DNA from: Limanda limanda | Taxonomy: Eukaryota > Chordata > Actinopteri > Pleuronectiformes > Pleuronectidae | Assembly: GCF_963576545.1 (NCBI RefSeq) | Contig: NC_083651.1 | Location: 20,510,748-20,574,747 of the forward strand | DNA: 64,000 nt | Reading direction: 5' to 3' | Part shown: positions 38,679 through 51,367 of the stretch, piece by piece | Layout: every line of letters begins with the position of its first letter | How positions within the stretch are numbered: position 1 is the stretch's first letter | Program-made: the position numbers and the translations under genes | Notes under the pieces: model-generated | Database searches by the model: none | Seen by the model: the letters and a program-made list of their open reading frames with translations, nothing else | Told to the model about the DNA's origin: nothing

Positions 38679-41600
38679 CTAAAAATAAGAACAAAACATA
38701 GGAGAGACAATTAACCAATGATCCAAAAGAGTTAGAATTATTCACATCATAATGACTTCATATATTTCAGAATTAGTGATTCAAGTGTGAACTTACTGTC
38801 ATCGTCAGAATCAAAGCCAAACAGTGAAGAGCAGGTGTTGAGAGCTTGGTGTTTCTTTAGTTCTTCTAAGCTGCCGAAGGAGGACAAACATTTGTCACAG
38901 CGTTGTCTGCTCTTCTGCTCGGGGGCTGTGTTGTCCCCCTTCTGCTCCTTCTGGAGCTCGGGCTCCTTCTTCTTCTTATAGTAGACATTCTTCTTCTGAA
39001 CAACCTCCTCGGGGGCCCTCCTCTTGCGCATGGAGAGCAGAGATTCGTCCAGGTAGGTGGAGGGCGGCGGCCGGATGAAGGGGGCTTTGACGAACGTGGC
39101 GTAGGCCGGATCCTCGGGTTTGAAGGTCTTGTGCTCGGTGATGTGCGGCTCTCCCAGTTTCTGCTGGACTCCCTCAGCTAAAGTGGACAAATCCTCAAGG
39201 TCTTTGACATTCAGAGGGTCCAACTGGACTGGCTTCTTTTTACGAACTTTCTTAGGTGGAGTGGTTTTTTTACTTCCAGCATGGGAACTTGCCACATCCT
39301 CAAATCCATTGATGGTGGCTTCGTTGTCATCATGACCAACTGTTTTCTCTGTAAAATAATCTGATTTCGACAAGTCTTCACTGCTGTTTGAAAGATTTGC
39401 TTCAGTTTGGCTAATTTCTCCGAGATCCTCAACATGCGAGTCCTCGACAGGATCTGGGATAGGACTTTCCCTCGGCCCCTTTTTATTCTGCAGCCACAAC
39501 TCCTCGACCTTCACCCTCTGCTTCCACGGAGCTTCCGAATTTTGCTTTATCTTTCTGTCGCCCTTTAACTCCAACTCCTCTTTTTGAGGAGCTGGGATGT
39601 AGTGTCTCCATTCGTGGTCGTAGAGGCCCTGAAGGCTTGAGAAGAGCTTCTCACAGTCTGTGAAGGGACATTGTGGCCTGAAAGGCTTGTGGGTGTTCAC
39701 ATGGTCCTTCAGTTCCTGCTGCATCAAGAAACGTTGGTCACACTCTTGATGGTAGCAGAAGTGTTGCAGAGGATTATCATGGAATTTCATGTGGTCCTTA
39801 TAATTCTGGAGAAACTGCAACTGCCTGTTGAAAGAAAGCACAGTGAACATCTTCTAAAACACACTGTGTGCAGTGACAACATTTAGCAGCAGTGTGAAGA
39901 ATAAAAACAACGTATAAAAGAATGGTGAAATTAAAGATCCAGTTTTTTGTAAAATCAGCACCTAGGGAGTAAAGAATTTTAGGTTTCTGTACAGTTTGAG
40001 ACTGTTCTAGAACTTAGCATATCAAGTAACTAAGTAGTATACTAACTTATCATTGGCCCATTGTTCAGACCTGATATCATATACAACACTGAGAGATCTG
40101 ATCACAAGTAGACAGCTTTAAGCTCGACTTCATCTTTAATTTGTCTCCTGCGACGACTTGTGATCAGATCTCACTTCCTAAACTCTTTCTTCACGAAGAC
40201 CAAGTCATGTTGTTTAAACCCGGTCTAAGTTTATAGATATGTCTGTTGTCAACATTTGTGTGTGTATGTATGTGTTGGCATGAGTAAGAAATACTGAGAG
40301 AGGGAAAATCAAGAGGAGCTGAGATATAAAATCAATATGAGGTGGTCAGTGTTTAAGTTTGACGTATGGGAAACAATATGAGAAGGATAAAAATGCTATA
40401 ATTTCATTGTGAATTGTATCAATTACCATAGATTGAGGACTCTGTATTAGTGGCCAGAAATGCCAGAAGTCAATAGTATGTTTGCATTAATGTACAAGAC
40501 ATCCAGGTACAGGTACAATCTTAGGCTAGTAGTGCAGATAGTCATTAACAATCACGTTAAAGTGTTGATAGGTTTGTCTGTGATGCCTGATAGACCGAAC
40601 CTCCTACCTGAGGCAGAGGGTGCACTTGTGCTTGGCCCAAATGAAAGTCTTCTCCAGCACGTCCTCTTCCTTTATGTGGCATTTGAGAGCGTGCTTCGTC
40701 AGTGTGGTGCTGACCTTCAGAAATACTCGATCACACGACACCGACGGGCACAGGTGATACGTGATGTCCACACCGAAGCCATTCTCTTCTGCTGGCTTCT
40801 CCTCCCCCCCGTCGGCCCCTTCCCTCTCAATCACAGACGGCTCTCGTACGATCACCAGGCCGTCTTTAATGACGACCTGCTCATCCTTGAAATCGACCCG
40901 CTTGAAAATGTTTGCATTAGGGTTCTTGCACTTCTTGTGAAGCACGGACGTCTTTTTGATGAGGGTGCGGAGGTTCCTGATGATTCGATCTTCTCTCTTG
41001 AGGCTGGAAACTTTGATTTTGCTGCTAGTTTTCCGCTCAGGAATGTCCTCATCAGAAATATGAGTCTGAATTTCGTTCTGAGGCTGGTTCAGATTTTCCG
41101 CAATCTCTGCTACTCCATTAGCAGCTGGAGTGTCCATGGTGCAGGGCTCCTTGGGTTTTTGTTTGCACATTTCATCAAAGTGGTCCAGAACATGCTTTTT
41201 GCCAAAATGGAACTGTTTAAAGCGTTTCCCACAGAGTATACATCTGATTTTCCTTCTCTTGAGGTGTGAGAGAGCATGCCTCATAACGTTCAAGCCTTTA
41301 TAGTCTTTACGGCAGATGGTGCAGTGGTGAGCCAAATGAGAGTATTGCTGAGTACGGAGCATTCTGTCCCTCCATGTTCTCGTGGTTTTCACCTGGAGAA
41401 AAGACAAAGACACAAACCACTGAAATCAGTGCTGAAAGTCACACAGAAAAAAGTCAGGAGAATATCAAATAAAGTTTGTTTCATCCAAGAAACAAGTGCA
41501 TTCAGTCCATTTTCAGACATGACCTCTGGAAGATTGAGTCCAAAAATGAACGAAAAACGAAGAGAAAACCAATATCTCCTGAAAGGAAAAATAACCCGTT

Positions 41601-44600
41601 GACAAACACATTGAAGACACAGGCGAAGATGTCTGGAGAGTTTGTGGTGATAAGAGCCAACACAGCATCATTTTGAAATACTGTACTCAGTGTGTAAAAA
41701 TACAGATTCCTCTGCAGCATTTCATTCAAAATGTAATGTATTGCATTGTGAAGTTCCTTGTGGAAAAATTACAAACTATGACCAAAAACAAACAACTGAC
41801 CCTGAGTTTTGAGACTTCTGTTTCCATTTGGGACTCAGGCTCCTCCTCTGCATCACCGTTCAGCCCATCAGCCTCGGAGGATTCTTCATGTTGCAGCTTT
41901 TCACTGTCAGGCTTTCTGGAGTTAAGGGAGTAGCTGTGCAGCAGCTCCACTGGACAATCCAGTAACTCCAAGAGTGGTCCATCCAGCTCAGGATCCGCTT
42001 CGACGGCACAGATGGAAGCTTGAGTCTCTGAAGGCGGACCTTCACTAAGCTTTGAACCAAGCCGTGTTTGAGATTCCTCTTGGATTTTTTCTGTTAGACT
42101 ATTCACACAGACCATGTCAGTTTCTTGCACAACCACAGTATTTACCTTTTCAAGATCATTTACCGGCTCAAGATGAGTCTCTTCGTTTTCCCTTTTTTGT
42201 TCAAGTTCATTCACCAGATGAGGCATTTCCAGCTCGGTGTCAGTTTCCTCGTCCAAAACAGATCTGTCTACTGTCAGGAATATTTCATTATCAGGATAAG
42301 AGAGTTCATATCTGAATAAAGGCTTCCGACCTCGCTTCTTCCCTTTAACTTTGACCTTTATCTCTTTAACAGTCTGTACCTGCTCCAGCCTTGGAAGTCC
42401 TTGCAGCCATCTTTTCTTCTGGCCTTTCCTTTTCAAAATTTGGCTCTTCACACATCGAGACAGATACTCTCTTTTGCGATTCAGAGGGAACTTTGTAGAA
42501 GCAGAGTTTTCCTTGTCAGTGTGACTGCGTCTTAGTGAATACATGGGCTTATTGCCCAAAGAGGTGGGCTGGAGATTGTATTTGAACTCTGGATCATCAC
42601 GAGGCTCTGCTTCATCATCAGACACAGAATGTTTTCTCCTTCGTTGCCTTCTCCTCCATTTTCTCCTCTTCAAGGGAACTTTATCTGTTGGAGGAACACA
42701 CTTTTCTGCCGGTTCATCTACAATCGGCTTTTCTGGAAGTTCTTGCTTCACAACTGTAGCTTCAGTGCACTGGCACAAACTGAGATCTTGAGAACATGAG
42801 TCATTTGAACAATTTGTTGACAGCTCTTCACTGTATACCCTTTCTTCTTCTTGCATCTCATTCATAACAGCCGCCTTCATGACCGTGTCACTTATCAGCT
42901 CCATGCAATGGGTCCTGAGGGTTAGGAGGTTCCAGAACTCGGGGTCAAAACACAAGCGCTGCTTCATCATCTGGAAAACAAAGATGGGAAACAATGTAAG
43001 GGAAAAAATCCAAAAGCTAATATAGCCGGTATATTAAAAGAGGTTGAAGATATTCCCCTCTTTAGTCCCTCATACCTGTAGAATATGGAAGCGGATGTTG
43101 GTCCGGACAGGGCTGTTGTTTGGATGTGGCTCCTGGTCGGGATGCGTGTAAAGCAGGCAGACAGTTCTGTAAGCCTCCAGGCTGCGTTCTTGACAGAAGA
43201 CGAGCAGAGAACAAGCTCGACAGATCTCCAGGTCATGAGGCAGAAGGAAGGCGATGGTCTTGCAGACCAGAGAGCAGGTCACAGAGTCGACCTGCATGTC
43301 ACACAGCTGCAGGGCCCTGGCACAAAGCTCCACACACACCTGGATCCCTTCACTACCCACCTGGTGGAAAGACACAGTCATTGAAATAAGGTAAAATAGT
43401 GGATAGAAGAATCAAATGAGGGAAAACAGCAATTTAAAAATATATATATTTTGACTGCACACCTGCACTGTTCACATTTTATTTGAATTAAAGAAATAAA
43501 TATATTGCAGCTTCAGACAGTTTGTCTTTTTGCTCATTCACTTTACTGGGTAATAGAATTTTTTTATTTCACTATCATTGAAGCCAATGCTCCTGAACAG
43601 TCAAAGCTTTGAAAATGTTTTATATCGTTAACTTGATCTAAACCAAAGAAATGTTTTTCCAGAGCACAATGTGTTGAGTCTTGTCGCACCTCTGTGGTGA
43701 GCAGCTTGATGAAAGGGAAGATGGCTCTGACATTGGTAGCAGAGGAAGCTAACTTGAGGCACTCAGCCAGGAAGCCTTGTCTGGACGGATGGGCCCGCAG
43801 GTGCAGCCTGCTCCAGATGAACACCAGGTCCCTGCATGGAGACAGCAGAGGACGAGTCAAAAACATATATTTAGTTATGTTTTCATCAAACAGAAAACAT
43901 ACATACACAAAGGGATGCTGAACCAAATTAAGATATCAATGTGTGTATCATGCCAACAACTCCCATTGCACACATATGGGCAATAAAACAAAAAATCAAG
44001 AGAGAATTTACTGAAAGAAAAATACAACTGTAAAAACTGAGGCGATATTTCAGTGTATATTTGTGTGAAGTCGTTGTCTGAACACTCACCAGATGTAATA
44101 CATGTCCCCATTGTGAAGATGCTGAGTCAGGAAAGCTTTACACAGTGACAACAGCAGCTCGTCCTTTTCCACACTCTCAGTGTTGCAGATGATCTCCACT
44201 GCATCTCGGCCGTCTATCTCTGCCATCTGAGGAGGAAGATATGTAGAGGTCCATACTTAGTTAAACTATTTATTTTAACATAGAAACAGAATTTATTTTT
44301 CATAATGATCATCGGCAGGTGTAATCCATTCCATGTATCTCAGCCTCAGATATCCTAAGGGACAAACACATCAATGTATGCTACCCCCTAATCTTTTTTT
44401 TATACTGCTGATCTTTTCTGTTTAATTGTGCTGCTCTTCTTCTCTCACCTCTTTGTGTAGATGTTCGTGCAGTGAGGCCTTGTGGAGACAGGTCAGGTAC
44501 GCCTGATGGAAGAACAGATGCTTTCCAGCCTCTCGATTCTCCAGGCAGCTTTTAGCCAGGGCCATGGCCTCCTGCATCCGTTCACAGGCCTGCAGGTACC

Positions 44601-47600
44601 GAACCCGGAGCTCCAGGAACACCGGCAACTCTGAGCTCAGGAATTCATCAACTGCATGGGAGGGAATTGCATGTGTTCATTTAAATGATATTGGGGTATT
44701 TTCGTACAAACTGGGCTAGGGGAATTTGTAGAGCCCGATCAATATATCGGTCGGCCCATATAATATCAGCCACTGCAAACCTTTCATCGCGGTATCTATA
44801 TTTGTTTGCTGAAATGCGCCAATGTAAAATCGTTTATGGTTAAACTGTTAAATATCAAGCTTCAATTACACTTATTTGTGAAAAGTGTTTGATAATAACA
44901 TCTTATGAAACATCAAATATATGACAATTTTTCAAGTCAAATTCGTTCGAACTTGATTTTTGGAAAAACTGACAGCATGCAGTGTGATAGTGATAATTGA
45001 ATGACAGACAGGAAAGTCTATATCAATCAGTCCCTATTTCTCTATTAATCTCTCACCACTCTGTCCTACCTGTACCTCTCCATTAAGATGGTTATGTTTA
45101 TAACTGAAGACTTCTTGGGGTTGGGGTGCAATGAATAACAAGGAAGAGCTCTATGTGTTCATTTCAACTGTTTAATCAGCTGTGGTTATGAGCTTACCCT
45201 CTTTGGGTGGCAAGTCTGCCTCCTTCAGGATTCTTTGCAGTACTGGATTCTCCCATGGGCCTCCTGCTTTGATGGTCTGCTTCACTTGCTGAAAGTAGCC
45301 ATTCCTATGCCTTAGGAGCTGAAAGTGACACTCCTGCAAACAGTGGTAAAAAGTTTTCCTTTTATGAAATGACCAAGTGCATGATTGTCAAGATCCTTGG
45401 GTCCATAATAGCCTGAAAATAAAATCAATTCAGTCGCTGTGAGTAAATTTTGTCACCTGAAAGGAATCAAGGATGTCTTTTAAAGGCGCTTCCACAAATT
45501 CTTCTTTGCTGAAAAACAGCATGAGTTCAAAGAAGCTCCTGCAAGACAAACAGAAAAAAACTGTTCACGGTAAAGTTGTTTTCAGACATGAACTTTGGAT
45601 AATGCCAAGAAAGTTGGGACTAGACATTTTCCATTTCACATATGAATAATACAGCAGCAGATGGTTCGGGTCAAATGCGTTCAAAACAACAAGAACACGT
45701 TCAAAGTATTGGGGCGAAGGGTGGTGCCAGGGTAGATAACCCTTGCCTATAACTCCCGATGTGGAAATAACATGTTTTTTTGTTTACAGCACATTGACAC
45801 AGGCGTCTGCCTCATCGTCAGAAGCTCTCAAATCTTGTTCACATATTTGTCGACTTCTTCTACATGTGTGCCTCCTCTTTTTAATCCTGAGATATTTGTC
45901 TTCTTTTTGTATTTGTTTTTCTCATTTCTAAATTCATCTCCTGCTAGAGACATCATGAACACATGGCAGCAACTGGTTTGAAGCTGAAGTTTACAAGCCA
46001 GTTAATCAAATTAAAAACTCTGCATCTATTCATCACCAGAAAGTTTCCAAATAAACTACTTACAGGGCCAGGCTACTGAGGACATGGTAGATGTGCTGAC
46101 AGTCATCGGGGAAGGCAGCAGTGGCTTTGGTGAAACTGCTGAGTGCTGTCCGCAGCAGCTTCAGCTGGGGAAGAGGAACTTGCCATTGTCCCGTGTAGTC
46201 CTCAACCAGCTGGGAAGCAAAACATGGAACAACACAAAACCAAAAGAACAAGAGTTAATCTTACATAGTGTTACACCCAAACACTAAACATGTTTTTGGC
46301 TGCAGTTGGGTCACCACAGTAAGTATTTTAAATCCAAGCTATTTGTAAGTTCTCTCTGCCTGTGGTTTCTTGCCCAGAGCGGATGGTAATGATTTTCACT
46401 TGCCAAGAGCTTCTTCCATTCTTATGTTTACAAAAGAGGAAGTTATAATACACCCTCTGAGCAGCAATACTTTGTGGGGAAGACTGGATGCTACAAGGAC
46501 TTAGTGTACAAAAGTGAGGAAATGGGCCAGTCGGGATGAGGTTAGCTGGTTAACATTCTGACTTCAGTAGAAGAAAGGAAGTGATAGAAATAGCAAAACA
46601 AAAGCCACGATTGCTGTTGCCTTTCAGTGAGACAGCTCTCGGCGAAGAAAGTAATGAAATCTTATAATAAACTTGCAATGTTTCTTCTAGGCTTGTAACA
46701 CATTAAACACCTGTTACTGCTGTTGATGGATATACTTATAACATTACATATAGATATACATGGGCAGATAGACGGAAGGAACGGAAGAGCCATTTCGATC
46801 AATATGCTACACTCCAAAACTCATTATGCCAAAGAGAGAACATGGTGTATAAACTGATATTCTTTCCCCCCAAAAAGGTAGAAATACTTCAACATCTATA
46901 ATGGGACAGGCTTTCATTTCTCTCTCCGATGCGATACTTGACGTGAGCTTCAGGTATGTTTACAGTTGCTAGCGGTAGAGCAGGGGTCCATAAACCGCTC
47001 ATAGGAGTCAGATAAACTTTTTAGTCCTCCTCCCTATGGCACAGTTTCTCCACAGTGTATTGTGGCTCATTTAATAAACTCTCAATATAGTTTCATACCT
47101 TACCTATTGGATTATTATCTTATAGTTGTTCTAACTAGACGCTTTGATTCTGCTACAACCTGTCTTGATGCGACAAATCCAGCAGGGAGGGAAAATCCTC
47201 TAGGCTGACTTTTGGCAACAAATGACCTGATACATCTCTGTCCAGGCAACACTGAGTGGGAACTTTAACATAGCTCATCTTCATATACTATACTGTATAT
47301 GATGAGATATATATGAGATGTTGTAAGATGACAAAGCAGGTTGCAAAATCGAAGTTCCAATTTAAGCTTTCATGTCCTCTCCACTTATATCTTGTTAAAG
47401 TTGAGGTGGTGGATGTTCCTGATGATGAGCAGGGTTCGGTCAGAGAATGGAAATACTCTTCACCTAGTTTATCTGTATTCACTTATTATTTGTATGAACT
47501 GCATCTGGTGTGTGGTCAACATAAAGCTTATCTGGAGCACCCACTGACGATTAAATCACCATGTACTTCTTCTTTATCTTCTGATAGATTAGTATGTGTG

Positions 47601-48528
47601 GGATCCACAGTGATTGTTTACTTCATGTCAAACAAATTGTGTGTGCAATACTTTTGTTTAGACTTGCTATTCTCAACATGTATTTTAACTTTGCTGCCTG
47701 TCACATCTATGCATTTTTTACGACAGGGTTTGAGCTATGACAGGCATCCATCCGATCAAGTTTTTCAAGTGGCCAAATCCTGTTTACAAGTTGAGAGAGA
47801 CGTTTAAACATAGATAACATTGAACATGCTTTTCTCAAAACGATGGGTTCGCATCCCAAGTCATTGCTGTATTTATAACTTGTTGCTTTGACTTCATATT
47901 CTCTCAAATGCGCATTCCTGTCGCAGGGGATTCAGGTCGATGTTTTGAGGGTTGTCACTGTTTTTTTTAACGCGAGTTTTGACGACCACAATTTTGATGA
48001 ATCTGACGAAAGTGTAACTTGCATCTACATCGAAAACCTGGAATGAGTTCAGAGATGCTGAATGTAAACAAATGTCACCAGTTAACATGATAACCAGATA
48101 AACTACAGACCGATAGTTAGCTTAGCTCCACGGACTTGCTAAAAAGCTGTGCATGATCAAATATCAGCTTCAACTAATAGCAGAGTTAGTTATTGAACCC
48201 ACTTACAGCAGGTTTGTAACTTCACATTCTGCTGAGTCTTTCTGTCGGGTTTCCGGTGGGCTAAGGCTCACTCGGAGCTAGCTGCATAAGTGCATTAATA
48301 ACGCTAGTCTGGCGGCTAATGCTAGCTAGCCAAGCTAGCAGCGTTAGCTATAAACAGAGACCGTCCCGGGTGAACCACGCAGCCGAATGGAGTCCGACCT
48401 ACCTCACAGAACTCCGAGCAGTAGTCTTTGCTGTTCAGGGTCGACTCGTGTCTGCAGTGTCTGTCCCACAGTGAGTCCAGAGCCGATTCCAGTCCGTCTG
48501 TTTCCAAATCACTTTCGCTGTCCGCCAT
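38674..48528 (-). CDS. znf654: Zinc finger protein 654 (RLF/ZNF292-type)
   Basis: Nuclear C2H2 protein with a helical N-terminal region shared with RLF and ZNF292; molecular role poorly known. Coding exons in gene order: 48403-48528, 46064-46209, 45457-45538, 45198-45333, 44449-44651, 44090-44226, 43690-43831, 43076-43360, 41801-42970, 40608-41392, 38797-39824, 38674-38678. Phases agree throughout; the product is 1414 aa, longer than human ZNF654 (about 1100). The start MADSESD matches the family. The N-terminal module (about 35-450) includes VEDYTGQWQVPLPQLKLLRT, DRCF-type helices and FDPEFWNLL. Exon 9 adds an acidic, disordered stretch with an NLS-like basic cluster (520-532) and an AT-hook-like KKRGRKP (630-636). 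Fingers: C833/C836/H848/H852, C860/C863/H876/H880, one near the end of exon 10, one spanning the exon 10/11 join (C1066/C1069/H1082/H1086), two more in exon 11, and a final degenerate CDKC finger before SLFGFDSDDDS. RLF and ZNF292 are less likely: they are larger and lack this C-terminal ending. Confidence 0.93.
44730..44960. repeat. Fish dispersed repeat with palindromic atatat core, in a znf654 intron
   Basis: The segment starts gcccgatcaatatatcggtc and continues ggcccatataatatcagcc, resembling a fish repeat whose consensus contains a 'gcccgaccgatatatcggtc' palindrome. The downstream 200 bases are AT-rich and probably part of it; the right boundary is uncertain. Confidence 0.45.
45590..45985. 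repeat. Dispersed element copy 1 (family D), in a znf654 intron
   Basis: Its right half, from 45831 on, is similar to a stretch at 53459 onward in the next gene: both share aatcttgtt-acat, cttctac, cctctttttnatcc and gagatatttgt in the same order and spacing. Two copies in unrelated introns indicate a dispersed element. Its left half begins with ttttcagacatgaac, which I associate with a fish MITE-like repeat. Confidence 0.5.
46210..48402 (-). other. znf654 intron 1
   Basis: This 2.2-kb intron follows the first coding exon. It includes a 164-codon open frame on the plus strand (47313-47807) with no recognisable family and no splice context, taken as chance. No other feature is seen. Confidence 0.6.
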
Positions 48529-48652
48529 ACTGGCTGCTGTTACCAGCGCATCGTCCCAGTTGCCAGGTTCGTGTGGCTGCATCCTCCCATCAGACCTATC
48601 AGCCTCAGCAACACAAGACCAACCTGGCAACCCGGCACCGTCATTACAAGCG

Positions 48653-48728
<76 letters not shown>
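48653..48728. repeat. (TGTC)19 microsatellite upstream of znf654
   Basis: Seventy-six bases of perfect TGTC units, followed by an imperfect tail to about 48744. It lies 125 bases upstream of the znf654 start codon, so it is in the promoter or 5' UTR; on the transcribed strand it reads as CAGA-type units. Long open frames here encode only the repeat (DRQT). Confidence 0.97.
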
Positions 48729-48733
<5 letters not shown>

Positions 48734-48744
48734 GTGTATCTATC

Positions 48745-51367
48745 AGCAAGAACCAAAATACATGAAAAATGATATAGACACCAAAAGATAAATATACTTT
48801 CTAATAATTACTTAAAATGACAAGAGTTCTCGGCTGTAAAAATATATGTTTTCACTATAGGTATATCTACTGACTCTCTGAACTTCGTCGCCCTGGACTT
48901 AAGAGGCCCTATATCGAATTATTAGTTATTTTAGTATATTCTGTTACTCGTAATTCAGTAGCAGTAATAGTGAAGGCAATGAGCTGATACAGTACATGAG
49001 AAAGCAAACTAACTCCGTATAGACTTTATTGTATAGTTCCGCGTTGCATATTTACTAACCATAAACATATTGCTTCGATAAACCCGTTTAGAGGAAAATA
49101 GAATGATTAAATTAGAATTGCTTTGTTAAAGAAAACAGTTTTTGCATCAAATACCTGTTACATAAGGTATTTATAAAAAAATACAATGATATCATAAATA
49201 ACATCAATAATAAAGTAGTACAGAGGTTTTCAATGTGTGAGGCAGGCCTCCACAGGTGGGCTCCAAACAGTTTCAATTCAGTAGTTCAGTCGTTTTTCCC
49301 ACTCTCCCAGTCATAAACTAATAACTGGGTCTTGTATGTACTTGGTGCAATATGAAGTTGTGTTAAACTGCAATATTAGACTTTCTTGACTCAGCTGTTG
49401 AGTGTCTGTGGGATCAAAACACACAACCATGATGCTATTGGCATCCAGGTATTGAGCAAAACGAAGCAAGTAAACTAAAGATGAGAGGTAGGGGGCGCAA
49501 TTCCCCATGATTTGTCTGAGGGAAGGCCGACAGTGTCAGACTTTGAAAACCCCTGACCTATAGTACAACCTTTTTTTCTGTTCAATTTAGCCATTTTGTC
49601 CTCCCTTCATATGTTAATCTGAGTCTATCGTTAATAAAGTCAAAGGTCCATTATCGCAGAGAAAGAAAAAAAAAAAAGAGTGTTAAGACTCAGAGGCAGC
49701 CCTGCGTCAGGCCTTCAAGCTCCGAGGCTTTTACAATATGTCATGCAGCTAATGCATTCCAGTTATAACACATGCTCAGTAAACTGTTTCGCTTTGGTGA
49801 CGCTTGTAGCCTATAGACAGAAACTAATGCACAGTAACATGTACAGTCATGTGCAGGCGTGCATACAATTATTTGCAAACAAATGTAGAAGATACAGAAT
49901 GAGGAGAACATCATGTTGAAAACAAGTGATTGTTTTAAGGCGAGGTAAAATGGAAAACCAATAAAGTAAAACGTCAGTGTTTAGGTGGAAACCACAGACT
50001 GTAACGAAAAGTGTCTGGACTGCCCCCTGGTGGCTGGCTGCAGTATAGGCCATAGATACTCCCTCTTCCCTGTTTGTTACTGTGCAGACACAAGATGGTT
50101 ACATTGGTATCCATGATATTTTAGCTTCATTTCTGAATTGTGGGAGGAAATGGAGACATGTTGTCCATCTTGATATACAGTCAATAGTGGGAACTAAACA
50201 GACAAGTGAAAAACTCAAACTGAATTAAGTCTTAAACTGCTACATTTAATTGCTTCTGATTTTAGCAACAACAAAAAAAAGTACAGACATGCTTGAATAA
50301 ATAGTCAAATTCACACAGAACATTATTGCGACAACATTTTTCTTTGTGAAAAAGTACAAATATATTTCAACAGCAGAGTTGGTGATACACGTGTAGATTG
50401 ATAGAGTGCATCCCGAGTGGGTGCAGCTTGGACATATGTTTCCATTATTCACAAAATTATTAAATTTCTTAATAAATACCTGTGCTGAAAAAACACAGTT
50501 ATAGCACTTCTGCAATTTCAAATGGAAGACCTGGATTAGAAAGGGAGGGTGGACGATGATGTGGAAGAGAGGGAGAACCAAAATGCCAACAGGGGTTAGG
50601 AATAAAAACAGATCCAAGACATGCAAAAGTCTGAGCACTGCATCTTTCTGTGTCTCTGAAAACATAGACACAGTATTTTAATTCAGGGCCTGGATTCAGT
50701 TCACGAAGGTGGAGATGTGGCTACTGAAGACGCTGTCGGAATAATGGACCAGCTCTATGGACAATCTGCAGACCACTACACTCGAATGAGTGTTTTGTTT
50801 AAGGTATTTTGATATGGCTTATCAAGGCAGAGTATTTAGATCAGTAAAGTTATCATCTCACTGTGAAGTAGCCTCAAATATGTGTCGAAGTGGACTGAGA
50901 AGATCATAATCCTCTATTAGTCCTGAGTTGCTGACGTGCTGTTTAAAGACCTATAATACCGGATGCAGAATTCTCTGTGATCATTTCATCTTTAATAATT
51001 TGAGATGTGTATGTGCTGTTTTTTAGAGTTTCATTAGTTTTATCAATACGAAAAGTCAACGACTCATTCGAAGTGCATTTCATCATATTAAATATGCCGC
51101 TGCAGTAGAAAATGTCGAGCGTCTTGTTTTCTAAAATAGGCTCGCTCGGCATCCTGTTGTTTTTGGCATTACCTGAAACAAAAACATTTAACGTACGAGA
51201 CAAATACAATTTTGGAGTTCAGTGAAGACGGCTCCCTTTGGATTTTACAGTTTGATTTGCATAAGAATAATTGCATGATGTTTACGGAGATGCAGCTTAG
51301 GAGAAAGTAGACAGATGCAAAGGGACATAGTGTATAGCTGGGTTTGTTGTGTATGTGAGGGAGATGC
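48745..51367. other. Interval between znf654 (5') and the glutaredoxin-DEP-DUF547 gene (3')
   Basis: Both neighbours are on the minus strand, so this holds the znf654 upstream region and the 3' UTR of the next gene. No clear polyadenylation signal for that gene was found. The 141-codon open frame at 50246-50671 on the minus strand is hydrophobic and AT-rich, without family resemblance. Nothing else is supported. Confidence 0.5.

Noticed and set aside
38747..38796. Extension of znf654 by FTLESLILKYMKSL through the last donor
   Set aside because: It begins exactly at a perfect gtaagt donor and does not resemble the family; splicing to GT TAG gives the conserved ending.
40460..41269. A 269-codon plus-strand open frame
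   Set aside because: It is the antisense of znf654 exon 10, which has clear zinc fingers in the other strand and correct splice sites.
47313..47807. A 164-codon open frame in znf654 intron 1
   Set aside because: No domain, AT-rich, and it lies wholly in an intron on the opposite strand without splice or promoter context.
47840..47860. tRNA B-box-like ggttcgcatcc
   Set aside because: No A box at the right distance and no foldable cloverleaf around it.
48322..48756. Open frames with DRQTDRQ or CLSVCLSV repeats on both strands
   Set aside because: They translate the TGTC microsatellite and the antisense of znf654 exon 1.
50246..50671. A 141-codon minus-strand open frame
   Set aside because: Hydrophobic, AT-driven composition, no family resemblance; it probably lies in or beyond the 3' UTR of the glutaredoxin gene.
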